Counted from the stretch's first letter, positions 1-10,607 are shown. The stretch is DNA of 18,540 bases from FEN-680 sp036845225 (GCA_036845225.1 DAIUEJ010000050.1:1-18540); one strand, 5' to 3'. Numbers and translations are program-made. The notes: generated from the letters alone by a model not told the origin.

Positions 1-76
1 GCTTCGCCAAGGGAATTATCGGACAGGTGGCACCCACAGATTCTTGTGAGGAGCGCTATTTTGCATTCATATTGAG

Positions 77-165
<89 letters not shown>

Positions 166-189
166 GAGTGTGGCAATAAACGAATGGCT

Positions 190-207
190 CGAGGCGGGGC
201 TGCCTCG
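190..207 (-). other. Short hairpin between small CDS and tRNA-Leu
   Basis: A 6-bp perfect stem (CGAGGC at 190-195 with GCCTCG at 202-207) with a 6-nt loop lies just after the stop codon of the 129-residue gene. On the minus strand the T-rich stretch begins only about 8 nt beyond the stem, so it is a poor intrinsic terminator. It could be a weak terminator or a processing site ahead of the tRNA. Confidence 0.2.
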
Positions 208-213
208 CGAACT

Positions 214-603
214 TCAAGCCGCGGTCTCCCTGCCGGAAGCCCGTGACTTGGACTCCCGCCCGCTCTTGGCCGGCTTGTCGTTCCTGTAGATATTGCGCCA
301 AGGAGTGTACTCTCTCTCGCGCTTCTTGTCGATGATGCGGAGAGCGTAGAAGTTGCGGCGCCCCAGTACCCCGTGCAGGTAGCCCTGGCGGCCTACGATA
401 TCGATATGATCGCCGTCCTCCAGCTTCGGCGGCATGCGGAATGACCTCTTGAACCAGACGTGGCGCGTCCCGCCTTCATCGTCGATCATGTCGAACGAGA
501 TGTCGAAGCTGAACACTGTCGAGTTGCCCGACTTGTGCCTGGCGAATGTCTGGAACGGGTTGGTGGAGATGTTCTGCACCACTCCCGTTATCCGCTCTTT
601 CAT
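214..603 (-). CDS. Hypothetical protein, OB-fold-like, 129 aa
   Basis: I do not recognise a named family. The protein is 129 residues, soluble, without signal peptide or membrane segment. Residues 1-93 alternate beta-like stretches (RITGVVQNIS, TVFSFDISFDMID, HVWFKRSFRM, GDHIDIVGRQGYLHGVLG, NFYALRIID) in the way of a small OB-fold or nucleic-acid-binding barrel. The last 35 residues are basic and low in complexity (many K, R, S), consistent with contact to nucleic acid. The ATG at 601-603 has AGGTGA just upstream, rather close to the start. It follows coaBC by 116 nt and precedes a tRNA gene on the same strand. The fold and any binding role are inferred from composition only. Confidence 0.75.
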   Translation of the reverse strand: MKERITGVVQNISTNPFQTFARHKSGNSTVFSFDISFDMIDDEGGTRHVWFKRSFRMPPKLEDGDHIDIVGRQGYLHGVLGRRNFYALRIIDKKREREYTPWRNIYRNDKPAKSGRESKSRASGRETAA

Positions 604-627
604 GTCACCTGCCTTTTAAGGCCACCC

Positions 628-670
628 ACGTAGAATCTCGGCTTTTCCGCAGTTTATCTTGATTCTACGT
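628..670. repeat. Perfect 10-bp inverted repeat between coaBC and small CDS
   Basis: ACGTAGAATC at 628-637 is the exact reverse complement of GATTCTACGT at 661-670, with a 23-nt loop. No T-run follows on either strand, so it is not a typical intrinsic terminator. It sits in the 116-nt intergenic space after coaBC and could be a factor-binding site, an RNA stem in the leader of the downstream gene, or a repeat remnant. Confidence 0.5.
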
Positions 671-719
671 CAATGTCCCACGCGAGTGGAACAATCACGA
701 CCCCGGACGGTAAGAAAAC

Positions 720-1916
720 CTACTTGAACAACCCTGTTACGCGGTCGAGCAGCAAGTCGGCAAGCTCGACTTTTGACATCATTGTCAGTGTCGCATCGCT
801 GTCCGCCTCAGAAATCACGGCTGCGAGGTCGGTCGACGAACCGAATCCAGAGCCTGGCTCCCCGACCTTGTTTGCCACGATGAGGTCGAGGTCCTTTCCC
901 TTGAGTTTCTTTCGCGCGTTGTCCACAACGTCGTCCGTCTCCGCCGCGAATCCCACCACGATGCGCCCGTCCTTCCGGGGCGCCACCTCCTTGAGGATGT
1001 CGGCTGTGGCGGTGAACTTCAACTCCGGGACGCCTTCGCTCTTCTTCATCTTGGACGGAGCGACCTGAGCCGGCGTGTAATCGGCTACCGCGGCCGCCAT
1101 CACCAGGACGTCGCTATCCGCCAGGTTCTCCAGGACAGCCTCTTTCATGTCAGCCGCTGAAACGACATTCACAAGCCGCACCCCGGGCGGGCAAGGCAGC
1201 TCGACCGGGCCCGAGATGAGGGTCACGTCGGCACCCCTGCGCGCGGCCCTGGCGGCTACGGTATAGCCCATCAAGCCGGTCGAAGGATTCGAGATGAACC
1301 TCACCGGGTCGATGTACTCGCGCGTGGGCCCCGCGGTCACGAGCACCCTCCTGCCCTCTAGGTCCGAGGTGACGGCCAGCTCGCTCGCGACTGCATCAAA
1401 TATCTCGGACGGCTCCGCCATACGCCCCACGCCCTCGGTCCGGCACGCCAGGCCGCCCTCGCCGGGCGCCAAGACTACGACCCCCATCCGGCGCAGCTTC
1501 TCGAGGTTTGCCTGCGTGATCGGATTGAGGTACATGCGCGAGTTCATTGCGGGCGCTACCACCACCGTTCCCCGCGCCGCGAGCAGCGTCGTGGAAAGCA
1601 GGTCGTCGGCGATCCCACCCGCCATCTTGGCGATGATGTTCGCGGTGGCGGGCGCCACCACGATCAGGTCGGCCTCGTCGCTCAGTGATATGTGCGGGAA
1701 CGGCGAGCCAGGGTCGGACCACATGGTCGTGGCAACGGGGTTGCCGGTGAGGGTCCGGAAAGTGAGGGGCGTCACGAACTGTTGCCCTGCCTCGGTCATC
1801 ACAACCTTGACGTTCACGCCGGCTTTCACAAGCAAGCGCGCCAGCTCGGCCACTTTGTAGGCGGATATTCCCCCGGTCACCCCGAGGAGCACGGTCTTGT
1901 CCGCCAGGTCCGGCAT
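720..1916 (-). CDS. coaBC: Bifunctional CoaBC: phosphopantothenoylcysteine decarboxylase / phosphopantothenate-cysteine ligase
   Basis: This enzyme carries out two coenzyme A steps: CoaB joins cysteine to 4'-phosphopantothenate using CTP, and CoaC, an FMN enzyme, decarboxylates the product to 4'-phosphopantetheine. The N-terminal CoaC half shows GVTGGISAYK, the FMN-site stretch HISLSDEADLIVVAPATANI, PAMNSRMY, and the flap LACRTEGVGRM with its cysteine. The CoaB half starts near residue 187 with VLVTAGPTREYIDPVRFISN, followed by KMKK, GFAAET and ANKVG. At 398 residues it is full length. Two positions differ from the usual form: LACR instead of LACG, and STGLMG instead of SSGKMG. The ATG lies 2 nt after the rpoZ stop, with GAGGT about 9 nt upstream, so it is co-transcribed with gmk and rpoZ. 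Confidence 0.96.
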   Translation of the reverse strand: MPDLADKTVLLGVTGGISAYKVAELARLLVKAGVNVKVVMTEAGQQFVTPLTFRTLTGNPVATTMWSDPGSPFPHISLSDEADLIVVAPATANIIAKMAGGIADDLLSTTLLAARGTVVVAPAMNSRMYLNPITQANLEKLRRMGVVVLAPGEGGLACRTEGVGRMAEPSEIFDAVASELAVTSDLEGRRVLVTAGPTREYIDPVRFISNPSTGLMGYTVAARAARRGADVTLISGPVELPCPPGVRLVNVVSAADMKEAVLENLADSDVLVMAAAVADYTPAQVAPSKMKKSEGVPELKFTATADILKEVAPRKDGRIVVGFAAETDDVVDNARKKLKGKDLDLIVANKVGEPGSGFGSSTDLAAVISEADSDATLTMMSKVELADLLLDRVTGLFK

Positions 1917-1918
1917 GC

Positions 1919-2194
1919 CTACTTTACCTCTATCTCGTCGTCCTCCAGCCCTTCCGGCCGGTCGTACTCGATCTTGCCGTCGGCAATCTCCTCGAGCGCG
2001 ATGGTCAGCGGCTTCTTCGAGATGTCTTCGAGCTTCATCGGGGCGACCCCGCCCAAGCCCTCACCGAGCCGCTTCTGGAAATTGGTTATCTGCCTCGCCC
2101 GCTTCGCGGACTCGATCACCAGCGTGAACTTGTTCTCCGAATGATCGAGCAGCGTCTCGATCCGCGGGTTTACCATCGTCATCTTCTCTTCCAT
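1919..2194 (-). CDS. rpoZ: DNA-directed RNA polymerase omega subunit
   Basis: This 91-residue protein matches RpoZ, the small subunit that helps assemble beta' in RNA polymerase. The recognisable parts are NPRIETLLDHSENKFTLVIE, SAKRARQI and the conserved KKPLTIALEEIADGKI; the acidic tail DDEIEV is common in the family. The ATG directly abuts the gmk stop codon (0 nt), with GAGGAGAG in the end of gmk serving as ribosome binding site about 9 nt upstream. Methionines 5 and 7 are also possible starts, because GGAAGAG precedes the second ATG. The gmk-rpoZ-coaBC order is conserved in many Gram-positive bacteria. Confidence 0.95.
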   Translation of the reverse strand: MEEKMTMVNPRIETLLDHSENKFTLVIESAKRARQITNFQKRLGEGLGGVAPMKLEDISKKPLTIALEEIADGKIEYDRPEGLEDDEIEVK

Positions 2195-2758
2195 CTACGC
2201 TTTCTCTCCTCTCAAAACACTTACCAACTCTCCGACGGCCTCATCGAGGTCGTCATTCACGATCGTCTCGTCGAAGTCGCGCTCTCCGACCTCCAGCTCC
2301 CAGGGGGCGACGTCGAGCCTCTTGATGATCTCGGTCGCGTCGTCCGTCTCGCGCCCCTCGAGCCGACCCTTCAAGGCTTCCGGCGACGGAGGCATTATGA
2401 ACACCAGGTGCGCGTCGGGGACTTTGCACTTGACTGCCAGCGCGCCTTTGACGTCTATCTCCAGCAGTACGTTCTCTCCCCGCGCGAGCGCCCCTTCCAC
2501 CTGGCTCTTCAGCGTCCCGTACCGGTTGCCGTAGACCTCTTCCCATTCGAGGAAGGCGTCCGAGGCCACCAGCCTCTTGAACTCATCCTGCGGGATGAAA
2601 CGGTAGTCGACCCCATCCGTCTCCCCCGGCCTCGGCTTTCGAGTGGTCGCCGACACCGACAGGTGCATGGGCACCGAGGCGAGGGCCCGCCTGATCACTG
2701 TGGTCTTGCCCGCGCCTGACGGCCCGGCCACCACGAACAGCCTCCCCCGCTCTGTCAT
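2195..2758 (-). CDS. gmk: Guanylate kinase
   Basis: This cytoplasmic enzyme phosphorylates GMP to GDP with ATP. The P-loop GPSGAGKTT is at residues 12-20. It is followed by SVSATTRKPRPGE and GVDYRFI (GMP-binding region), LEWEEVYGNRYGT, LLEIDVKGAL and VFIMPPS, and then the lid arginines around RLEGRETDD. The length of 187 residues is normal. The ATG at 2756-2758 is preceded by a GGTGAAGG / CGGGG purine-rich stretch. It begins the gmk-rpoZ-coaBC cluster, separated from pyrE by 127 nt that contain a perfect TATAAT. In many actinobacteria a small integration host factor gene (mihF) sits just before gmk; I see none here. Confidence 0.96.
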   Translation of the reverse strand: MTERGRLFVVAGPSGAGKTTVIRRALASVPMHLSVSATTRKPRPGETDGVDYRFIPQDEFKRLVASDAFLEWEEVYGNRYGTLKSQVEGALARGENVLLEIDVKGALAVKCKVPDAHLVFIMPPSPEALKGRLEGRETDDATEIIKRLDVAPWELEVGERDFDETIVNDDLDEAVGELVSVLRGEKA

Positions 2759-2839
2759 GTCCCCGCACCTTCACCTGTTGAGCAAGCCAGAATCCTGGTA
2801 TATCGAGAGGGAGAGCCAACACTTGTTCCGATGACCGAG

Positions 2840-2845
2840 ATTATA
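2840..2845 (-). promoter_or_regulatory. Possible -10 element of a gmk-rpoZ-coaBC promoter
   Basis: The minus strand carries a perfect TATAAT in the 127-nt pyrE-gmk intergenic space. The hexamer 17-18 nt upstream (CTGTAC / TGTACC) is a poor match to TTGACA. Transcription would start near 2833, giving a leader of about 75 nt. It would let gmk, rpoZ and coaBC be made when the pyrimidine operon is attenuated. Confidence 0.4.
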
Positions 2846-2886
2846 CGGAATATCGGGCCTCCGGTACAGTGATGCATCCGTTTCCC

Positions 2887-3459
2887 TTATCCTTTGTGTC
2901 TGCTGCCGGGGGCGTCAATTGGAACTTCACCTGCGCAGAGCGGGCAATCCCCGGGCTCGTAGGTGTCGGCGGTGACCCTCGCCAGCGAGATGACTTCTCT
3001 CCCACGCGGGTCGAGCTCGCCTCTCTGGACGATGCACGAGAGCGCCTCGACTGTCGCTCCCGACTCCTCCACCAGGTCCGCAAGCTCGAGGATCGAGCCC
3101 CCGGTCGTGATGACGTCCTCCACCAGCAAAACGTTCGCGCCCCGCTGCAGGTCGAAGCCGCGCCTGAGCGCCATTGCCCCGTCAACCCTCTCCGCGAATA
3201 TCGACTCGCAGCCCAGCGCTGCGGCGGTGGCGAAACCGATGATGACCGCGCCGAGCGCCGGGCTCAGCACCACGTCGACCGGGCCCTTGACCCTGTCTGC
3301 TATCGCGCGCCCCGCGGCCATCGCCAGCGCGGGGTCTTTCAACAGGGTCGAGCACTGCACGTAGGTGTCGCTGTGGAGGCCGGACGAGAGCTTGAAATGC
3401 CCTCTCTTCAATGCGCCGCAGCCGTAGAGAGCCTCGAGCGCGTCGAAGTTGCTATCCAT
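2887..3459 (-). CDS. pyrE: Orotate phosphoribosyltransferase
   Basis: PyrE joins orotate and PRPP to form orotidine 5'-monophosphate, the fifth step to UMP. The PRPP-binding motif VLLVEDVITTGGS is at residues 110-122. GHFKLSSGLHSDTYVQC (20-36) and SPALGAVIIG (66-75) fit the family. FAERVDGAMALRRGF around 89-103 corresponds to the catalytic loop in the form with an AER..G.M.LRRGF stretch rather than the enterobacterial RKE type. The C-terminus has a CPLC pair followed by G.VPIDAPGS, also seen in this subgroup. At 190 residues the length is normal. The ATG overlaps the pyrF stop by 8 nt, implying translational coupling. It is the last pyrimidine gene of the operon. Confidence 0.96.
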   Translation of the reverse strand: MDSNFDALEALYGCGALKRGHFKLSSGLHSDTYVQCSTLLKDPALAMAAGRAIADRVKGPVDVVLSPALGAVIIGFATAAALGCESIFAERVDGAMALRRGFDLQRGANVLLVEDVITTGGSILELADLVEESGATVEALSCIVQRGELDPRGREVISLARVTADTYEPGDCPLCAGEVPIDAPGSRHKG

Positions 3460-4213
3460 CGTCGGCCTCCGGGGCCGGCACCCTCACTCTGTTGGCATCC
3501 TTCAGCATCTCGGCGGCGATGCCCAGGGGGTCGGAAGCTCTGGTTAGCGGCCTGCCCACGACCAGGAAGTCTGCCCCCGCCTTCATGGCTTCTGAGGGCG
3601 TAGCAACGCGTTTCTGGTCGTCCAGGTCGGCGCCTGGGAGCCGTACCCCCGGCGTGATCAGCACCATCTCCGGGCCCACCTCGCGGCGCACCATGAGGGT
3701 CTCAAGTGGTGAGCTCACGAGGCCGTCCATGCCTGAGTCCCTCGCGAGCTTCGCCAGCCGCACCACCTCCCCTTCGATCGACTCCTGTACCCCGATCTTC
3801 GTAAGCGCCAGCCTGTCGATGCTCGTAAGGACGGTGACACCGATCAGTATCGGTTTCTTGATGCCGCCCCTGGTGCAGTGATTGCGGACCGCCTGTTCCG
3901 CCGCGCGCATCATCTCCTGGCCGCCCATGGTGTGCAGGGTTATCATCAGCGGCTCCAGCTCGCAGAGCGCGAGGCAGGCTGAGGCGACAGTGTTAGGTAT
4001 GTCCATCATCTTGATGTCGAGGAAGACCTCGAAGCCGTCGCCCTTCAAGTCGTTCGCGGCCTTGGCGCCCGCTGTCGAGTACAACTGCAGTCCGATCTTC
4101 ACCACATCCACGTATTCCCTGACGCGATCAGACAGGCGGCGGGCTTCATCTATGTCAGAGGTGTCGAGAGCCAGTATCAGCGGGCTCAGCGCCTCGAATC
4201 TTCCGGTATCCAA
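3452..4213 (-). CDS. pyrF: Orotidine 5'-phosphate decarboxylase (TTG start)
   Basis: PyrF decarboxylates OMP to UMP. The protein (253 residues from the chosen start) has LALD at 14-17, VKIG at 38-41 and the active-site block DIKMMDIPNTV at 66-76 with the catalytic D-x-K-x-x-D. It ends with TPGVRLPGAD and VVGRPLTRA, the phosphate-binding loop. The reading frame stays open upstream through repeats and the N gap, but the family begins at about this point and AGGAGG (4218-4223) stands 4 nt before TTG at 4211-4213. TTG is therefore the likely start; no ATG or GTG lies nearby. The stop overlaps pyrE by 8 nt. Upstream lies the repeat region that separates it from pyrD. Confidence 0.93.
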   Translation of the reverse strand: MDTGRFEALSPLILALDTSDIDEARRLSDRVREYVDVVKIGLQLYSTAGAKAANDLKGDGFEVFLDIKMMDIPNTVASACLALCELEPLMITLHTMGGQEMMRAAEQAVRNHCTRGGIKKPILIGVTVLTSIDRLALTKIGVQESIEGEVVRLAKLARDSGMDGLVSSPLETLMVRREVGPEMVLITPGVRLPGADLDDQKRVATPSEAMKAGADFLVVGRPLTRASDPLGIAAEMLKDANRVRVPAPEADDG

Positions 4214-4217
4214 TATT

Positions 4218-4223
4218 CCTCCT
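4218..4223 (-). promoter_or_regulatory. Ribosome binding site deciding the pyrF start
   Basis: A perfect AGGAGG on the minus strand lies 4 nt before the TTG codon at 4211-4213. The spacing is short. It begins only 3 nt after the end of the 55-nt repeat, so the insertion of the repeat left the pyrF translation signal intact. Confidence 0.7.
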
Positions 4224-4225
4224 GA

Positions 4226-4280
4226 TGTCTTTCTTGACGCCGGCACCTTGCCGGCCTTCGTCTTGTTGCGCCGGCGTCTC
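4226..4280. repeat. 55-nt direct repeat, copy 1 (left of N gap)
   Basis: This block is identical base for base to 4381-4435. It contains a 7-bp hairpin (GCCGGCA 4239-4245 with TGCCGGC 4249-4255, 3-nt loop) and the left part of a second one (GCCGGCG.TCTC). It looks like a GC-rich palindromic intergenic repeat, of the kind whose chance translation reads AGETPA, rather than coding sequence. Confidence 0.85.
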
Positions 4281-4380
4281 NNNNNNNNNNNNNNNNNNNN
4301 NNNNNNNNNNNNNNNNNNNNNNNNNNNNNNNNNNNNNNNNNNNNNNNNNNNNNNNNNNNNNNNNNNNNNNNNNNNNNNNN
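4281..4380. other. Assembly gap (100 N)
   Basis: Exactly 100 undetermined bases, the usual placeholder length for a scaffold gap. Identical repeats on both sides explain why the assembler stopped here. The true length, and whether more repeat copies or even an inserted element lie inside, cannot be told. Confidence 0.98.
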
Positions 4381-4435
4381 TGTCTTTCTTGACGCCGGCA
4401 CCTTGCCGGCCTTCGTCTTGTTGCGCCGGCGTCTC
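4381..4435. repeat. 55-nt direct repeat, copy 2 (right of N gap)
   Basis: Identical to 4226-4280. It runs on into a hairpin GCCGGCG (4425-4431), loop TCT, CACCGGC (4435-4441). The one altered base makes a mismatch on the plus strand but a G-U wobble in RNA made from the minus strand. Confidence 0.85.
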
Positions 4436-4454
4436 ACCGGCACATCTCCGTAAC

Positions 4455-4471
4455 GCCGGCGTCTCGCCGGC
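4455..4471. repeat. Palindromic GC-rich hairpin repeat
   Basis: GCCGGCG (4455-4461), loop TCT, CGCCGGC (4465-4471) forms a perfect 7-bp stem. It is a third related palindrome in the pyrD-pyrF space, starting 8 nt before the end of this element to pyrD stop. It has no T-run on the transcribed strand, so it is not a standard terminator. Confidence 0.7.
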
Positions 4472-4478
4472 ACGAACC

Positions 4479-5396
4479 TTATATGCGCAGCCCTCCCACG
4501 AGTTCTCTCGCCGATGCCGCCCCGGCGCGCCGGATAGCGTCCGGCAGCCCGTCCACCAGCTCGATGGCTCGCTGCGGCTCCTGGAATATCGCACTGCCGA
4601 GCGACACAGCGGCGGCCCCGGCCAGCAGGAACTCGACCGCGTCCTCCGAATCGTAAATGCCGCCACCTCCTATTATAGGCAGGCCTGTCGCGCGGTAGCA
4701 GTCCCAGACGGCCTTGAGCGCGATAGGCTTGATCGCAGGGCCTGAGAGCCCTCCTGTCACCGCGCCCAGGCGTGGCTTACGTTTCGCGGCATCGATTGCC
4801 AGGCCGGGAACAGTGTTGATGAGAGACAGCCCGAAAGCGCCGGCCTGCCCGGCAGCTTCCGCGATGCGCGCTATATCCGCGACCGCGGCCGACAGCTTGA
4901 CGAACACCGGCAGCGAGCAGTTCTCCTTCACCGCCATCACCACGGCCTTCGTCGCGCCGGGATCGACCCCGAACTGGATGCCTCCCCGCTCGACGTTGGG
5001 ACAGGAGACGTTGACTTCTATACCCGCGAGGCCGCCCGCGTTCTCGAGCTTCGCTCCGAGGCGCGCGAAAGCCCGGACAGTGTCACCGGCGATGCTGGCG
5101 AGGACCGGCAGGCCGATATCTTTCAGGGACGGCAGCACCTCATCGACCAGGGCGTCGATGCCCACGTTCTCGAGGCCGATCGAGTTCAGCATGCCGGAAG
5201 AGGTCTCCCAGATGCGCGGCTCGGGGTTTCCTCTGCGCGGCTCGGAAGTCACCGACTTCAGGATTATTCCACCCAGCCTCGGAAGGTCTATGATCGGCGC
5301 CAGCTCGTTGCCGTAACCGGCCGTTCCGGACGCCAGCAGGACCGGGTTCGCCAGCTCGATGCCGGCGAGATCGGTGGTGAGGTCCACGTCAGCCAT
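4479..5396 (-). CDS. pyrD: Dihydroorotate dehydrogenase B, catalytic (FMN) subunit
   Basis: This is the class 1B enzyme that oxidises dihydroorotate to orotate and passes electrons through PyrK to NAD. The catalytic base is Cys132 in NVSCPNV, which marks class 1 enzymes (class 2 has serine). Also visible are LASGTAGYGNE at 22-31, K47 in ILKSVTSEP, GMLNSIGLENVG at 68-79, LINTVPG, and the FMN phosphate site IIGGGGIYDSEDA followed by LLAGAAAVSLGSAIF. The length of 305 residues is typical. KLSAAVADI replaces the more usual KLSPNV.DI. The ATG overlaps the pyrK stop by 8 nt, fitting equal production of the two subunits. Downstream lies the repeat region before pyrF. Confidence 0.96.
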   Translation of the reverse strand: MADVDLTTDLAGIELANPVLLASGTAGYGNELAPIIDLPRLGGIILKSVTSEPRRGNPEPRIWETSSGMLNSIGLENVGIDALVDEVLPSLKDIGLPVLASIAGDTVRAFARLGAKLENAGGLAGIEVNVSCPNVERGGIQFGVDPGATKAVVMAVKENCSLPVFVKLSAAVADIARIAEAAGQAGAFGLSLINTVPGLAIDAAKRKPRLGAVTGGLSGPAIKPIALKAVWDCYRATGLPIIGGGGIYDSEDAVEFLLAGAAAVSLGSAIFQEPQRAIELVDGLPDAIRRAGAASARELVGGLRI

Positions 5397-6208
5397 CGCG
5401 CCCCGCCCCTTGCCGGCCCGCCTCAGCCCAGAGGACCTCGCGGGAGTCGAACACCGGCCCTTCAGTGCAGACGCAGAGGTTGTGCCCGCCGGCGCCGGCC
5501 TTCACGCAGCCGCGACACGCCCCGATGCCGCATGCCATCCGCGAATCGAGAGAGACCTCGCACGGGATGCCGCGCGCCTCCGAGGCATGCGCGACCACAG
5601 CCATCATCGGCTCCGGCCCACACGCGTACACCTTTGTGAAGCCGCCTTTGTCCAGCCAGAGACCGGCGGCATCGCATACCAAACCCCTGGTGCCCTTGCT
5701 GCCGTCGTCGGAGTACACCTCTACCGGACCGCTGAGGGTCGAGAGCCCTGCCATGAACTTGTCTTTTGAGGCTATCCCCGCCAGGAGGTCGTATCCCTTG
5801 GAGTTCTTGTCCATCTCCGTCGCCAGGAAATGCAGCGGCGCGAATCCGGCGCCACCCGCCACGATAAGGGCTCGGCCCTCCGGCAGCGCGCCGAATCCTC
5901 TTCCGAGCGGACCGAACACCCCGATCGACTCTCCCTGCTCTAGAGAGCACAGCCGTGCCGTGCCCCAGCCGACGGACTCTACCAGGAACGCAAGAGTGAG
6001 GCCCGCGCTGTCCAGGTGGGCGTCGAGCGCGCCGATGGGCCTCGGCAACAGGTGCTCCCGGCCGCCGCCACAGTCCACCTGGTAGAACTGCCCGGGCAGT
6101 GGGGGCAGCACCTGCGACTCGATCTTAAGGGTCAGCACATGCATGTCGCGCGCAACTTCATCGCGGCGCCTCAACACGGCCGTCGATGACACCGGTACGC
6201 GCGCCGCC

Positions 6209-6216
<8 letters not shown>
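5389..6216 (-). CDS. pyrK: Dihydroorotate dehydrogenase B, electron transfer subunit
   Basis: PyrK carries FAD and a [2Fe-2S] cluster and links PyrD to NAD. In the 275-residue protein the FAD site is LPRPIG (57-62), the nucleotide-binding glycines are in VAGGAGFAPL (119-128), and ACGPEPMM (198-205) is the NAD-side motif. The cluster ligands are probably Cys229, Cys234, Cys237 and Cys250 in CGIGACRGC and CVCTEGPVF. The frame is open to a TTG at 6229-6231, but ATG at 6214-6216 is preferred: GAGGAAG lies about 7 nt upstream, and the resulting 8-nt overlap with carB matches three other junctions in this operon. The stop overlaps pyrD by 8 nt. Confidence 0.95.
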
Positions 6217-9472
<3,256 letters not shown>

Positions 9473-10600
9473 CTATCGCCACTCTCCCATCAGCTTCAGG
9501 AACGAATCGAACAGGTATCGCGAGTCGTGAGGCCCGGGCGCGGCTTCGGGGTGGTACTGGACCGAGAACGCGCCCGCTTTTTCGCAGCGCATTCCCTCCG
9601 AGGTCATGTCGTTGAGGTTCCAGTGGGTCAGCTCCACCTCGCCGAACTCGCAGCCCGCCAGGCTCTCCGTGTCGACGGCGAACCCGTGGTTCTGCGCCGT
9701 GATCTCGACGCGCTCGGTAGCCTTGTGCATGACGGGCTGGTTCGCCCCGCGGTGCCCGAACTTCAGCTTGTAGGTCGTGCCGCCCAGGGCGAGCCCGAGC
9801 AGTTGGTGGCCGAGGCATATTCCGAATACCGGCGTCTTGCCCAGCAGGCCCCGGATGCTCTCGATAGCGTAGGTCACTGCCGCAGGGTCACCGGGCCCGT
9901 TTGAGAGGAACACCCCGTCCGGTTTGAGCGCGAGTATCTCTTCGGGGGTGGCGCGGGCCGGCACCACCGTGACGCGGCAGCCCCGGGAGGTGAGCAGCCT
10001 GAGGATGTTGCGCTTTATCCCGAAGTCGTAGGCGACCACCTCGAAATCGCAGTCACCCGCCGCTTTGTCCTCCCAGACGTACGGCTCGGTTATGGTCACT
10101 TCCTTGACCAGGTCCCGCCCGACGAGGCCCGGCGCCTTCTCCAGCTTGGCGAGCAGGCTCTCGCGGTCGAGGTCGACGCTGCTCAGCGCCGCCTCCATGG
10201 CACCCCGTGTCCGGATGTGCCTGGTAAGCGCCCGGGTGTCGATGCCCTCCAGGCCTACGATGCCGTTCTTCACCAGGAACGCGTCCAGGCCGCCGGAAGC
10301 TCGCCAGTTGGAGAGCATCCGCGCGGACTCCCGGACGATGAAGCCGCCCATGTATACGCGGGCCGACTCGAAGTCTTCGTCGTTAACGCCGTAGTTGCCG
10401 ATGAGCGGGTAGGTCATGTTGACCATCTGGCCGGCGTAGGACGGGTCAGTCAGTATCTCCTGGTAACCAGCCATGCTGGTGTTGAAGCAGACCTCTCCGA
10501 AGAACTCTACACCGTCGGCTCCGAAGCCGACCCCCTGGTATGTCGTGCCGTCGGAAAGGACCAGCAGGGCAGGCTTCCTGCCCCTCATATCAAACACCAT
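9473..10600 (-). CDS. carA: Carbamoyl phosphate synthase, small (glutaminase) subunit
   Basis: CarA hydrolyses glutamine and hands ammonia to CarB. The N-terminal domain has GVGFGADG, GEVCFNTSMAGYQEILTDPS and the IDTRALTRHIR region. The C-terminal class I amidotransferase domain carries Cys262 in FGICLGHQLL, and His350 and Glu352 in QYHPEAAPGPHD, completing the catalytic triad. At 375 residues the length is typical. The ATG at 10598-10600 lies 7 nt after the pyrC stop. A second ATG four codons in lacks a ribosome binding site, so the first is kept, with AGAGGA about 11 nt upstream. Its stop codon abuts carB. Confidence 0.97.
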   Translation of the reverse strand: MVFDMRGRKPALLVLSDGTTYQGVGFGADGVEFFGEVCFNTSMAGYQEILTDPSYAGQMVNMTYPLIGNYGVNDEDFESARVYMGGFIVRESARMLSNWRASGGLDAFLVKNGIVGLEGIDTRALTRHIRTRGAMEAALSSVDLDRESLLAKLEKAPGLVGRDLVKEVTITEPYVWEDKAAGDCDFEVVAYDFGIKRNILRLLTSRGCRVTVVPARATPEEILALKPDGVFLSNGPGDPAAVTYAIESIRGLLGKTPVFGICLGHQLLGLALGGTTYKLKFGHRGANQPVMHKATERVEITAQNHGFAVDTESLAGCEFGEVELTHWNLNDMTSEGMRCEKAGAFSVQYHPEAAPGPHDSRYLFDSFLKLMGEWR

Positions 10601-10607
10601 CAGGTTC

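Noticed and set aside
1..76. Possible gene or terminator downstream of the tRNA
   Set aside because: No open frame, hairpin with T-run or recognisable motif is visible in these 76 bases.
4226..4471. CRISPR array
   Set aside because: Only two identical blocks are visible, made of internal palindromes with no spacer pattern, and no cas genes are present.
4214..4666. Long upstream extension of pyrF reading through the repeats and N gap
   Set aside because: It consists of translated repeat (AGETPA-like) and unknown bases, overlaps pyrD, and lies upstream of the AGGAGG/TTG start where PyrF homology begins.
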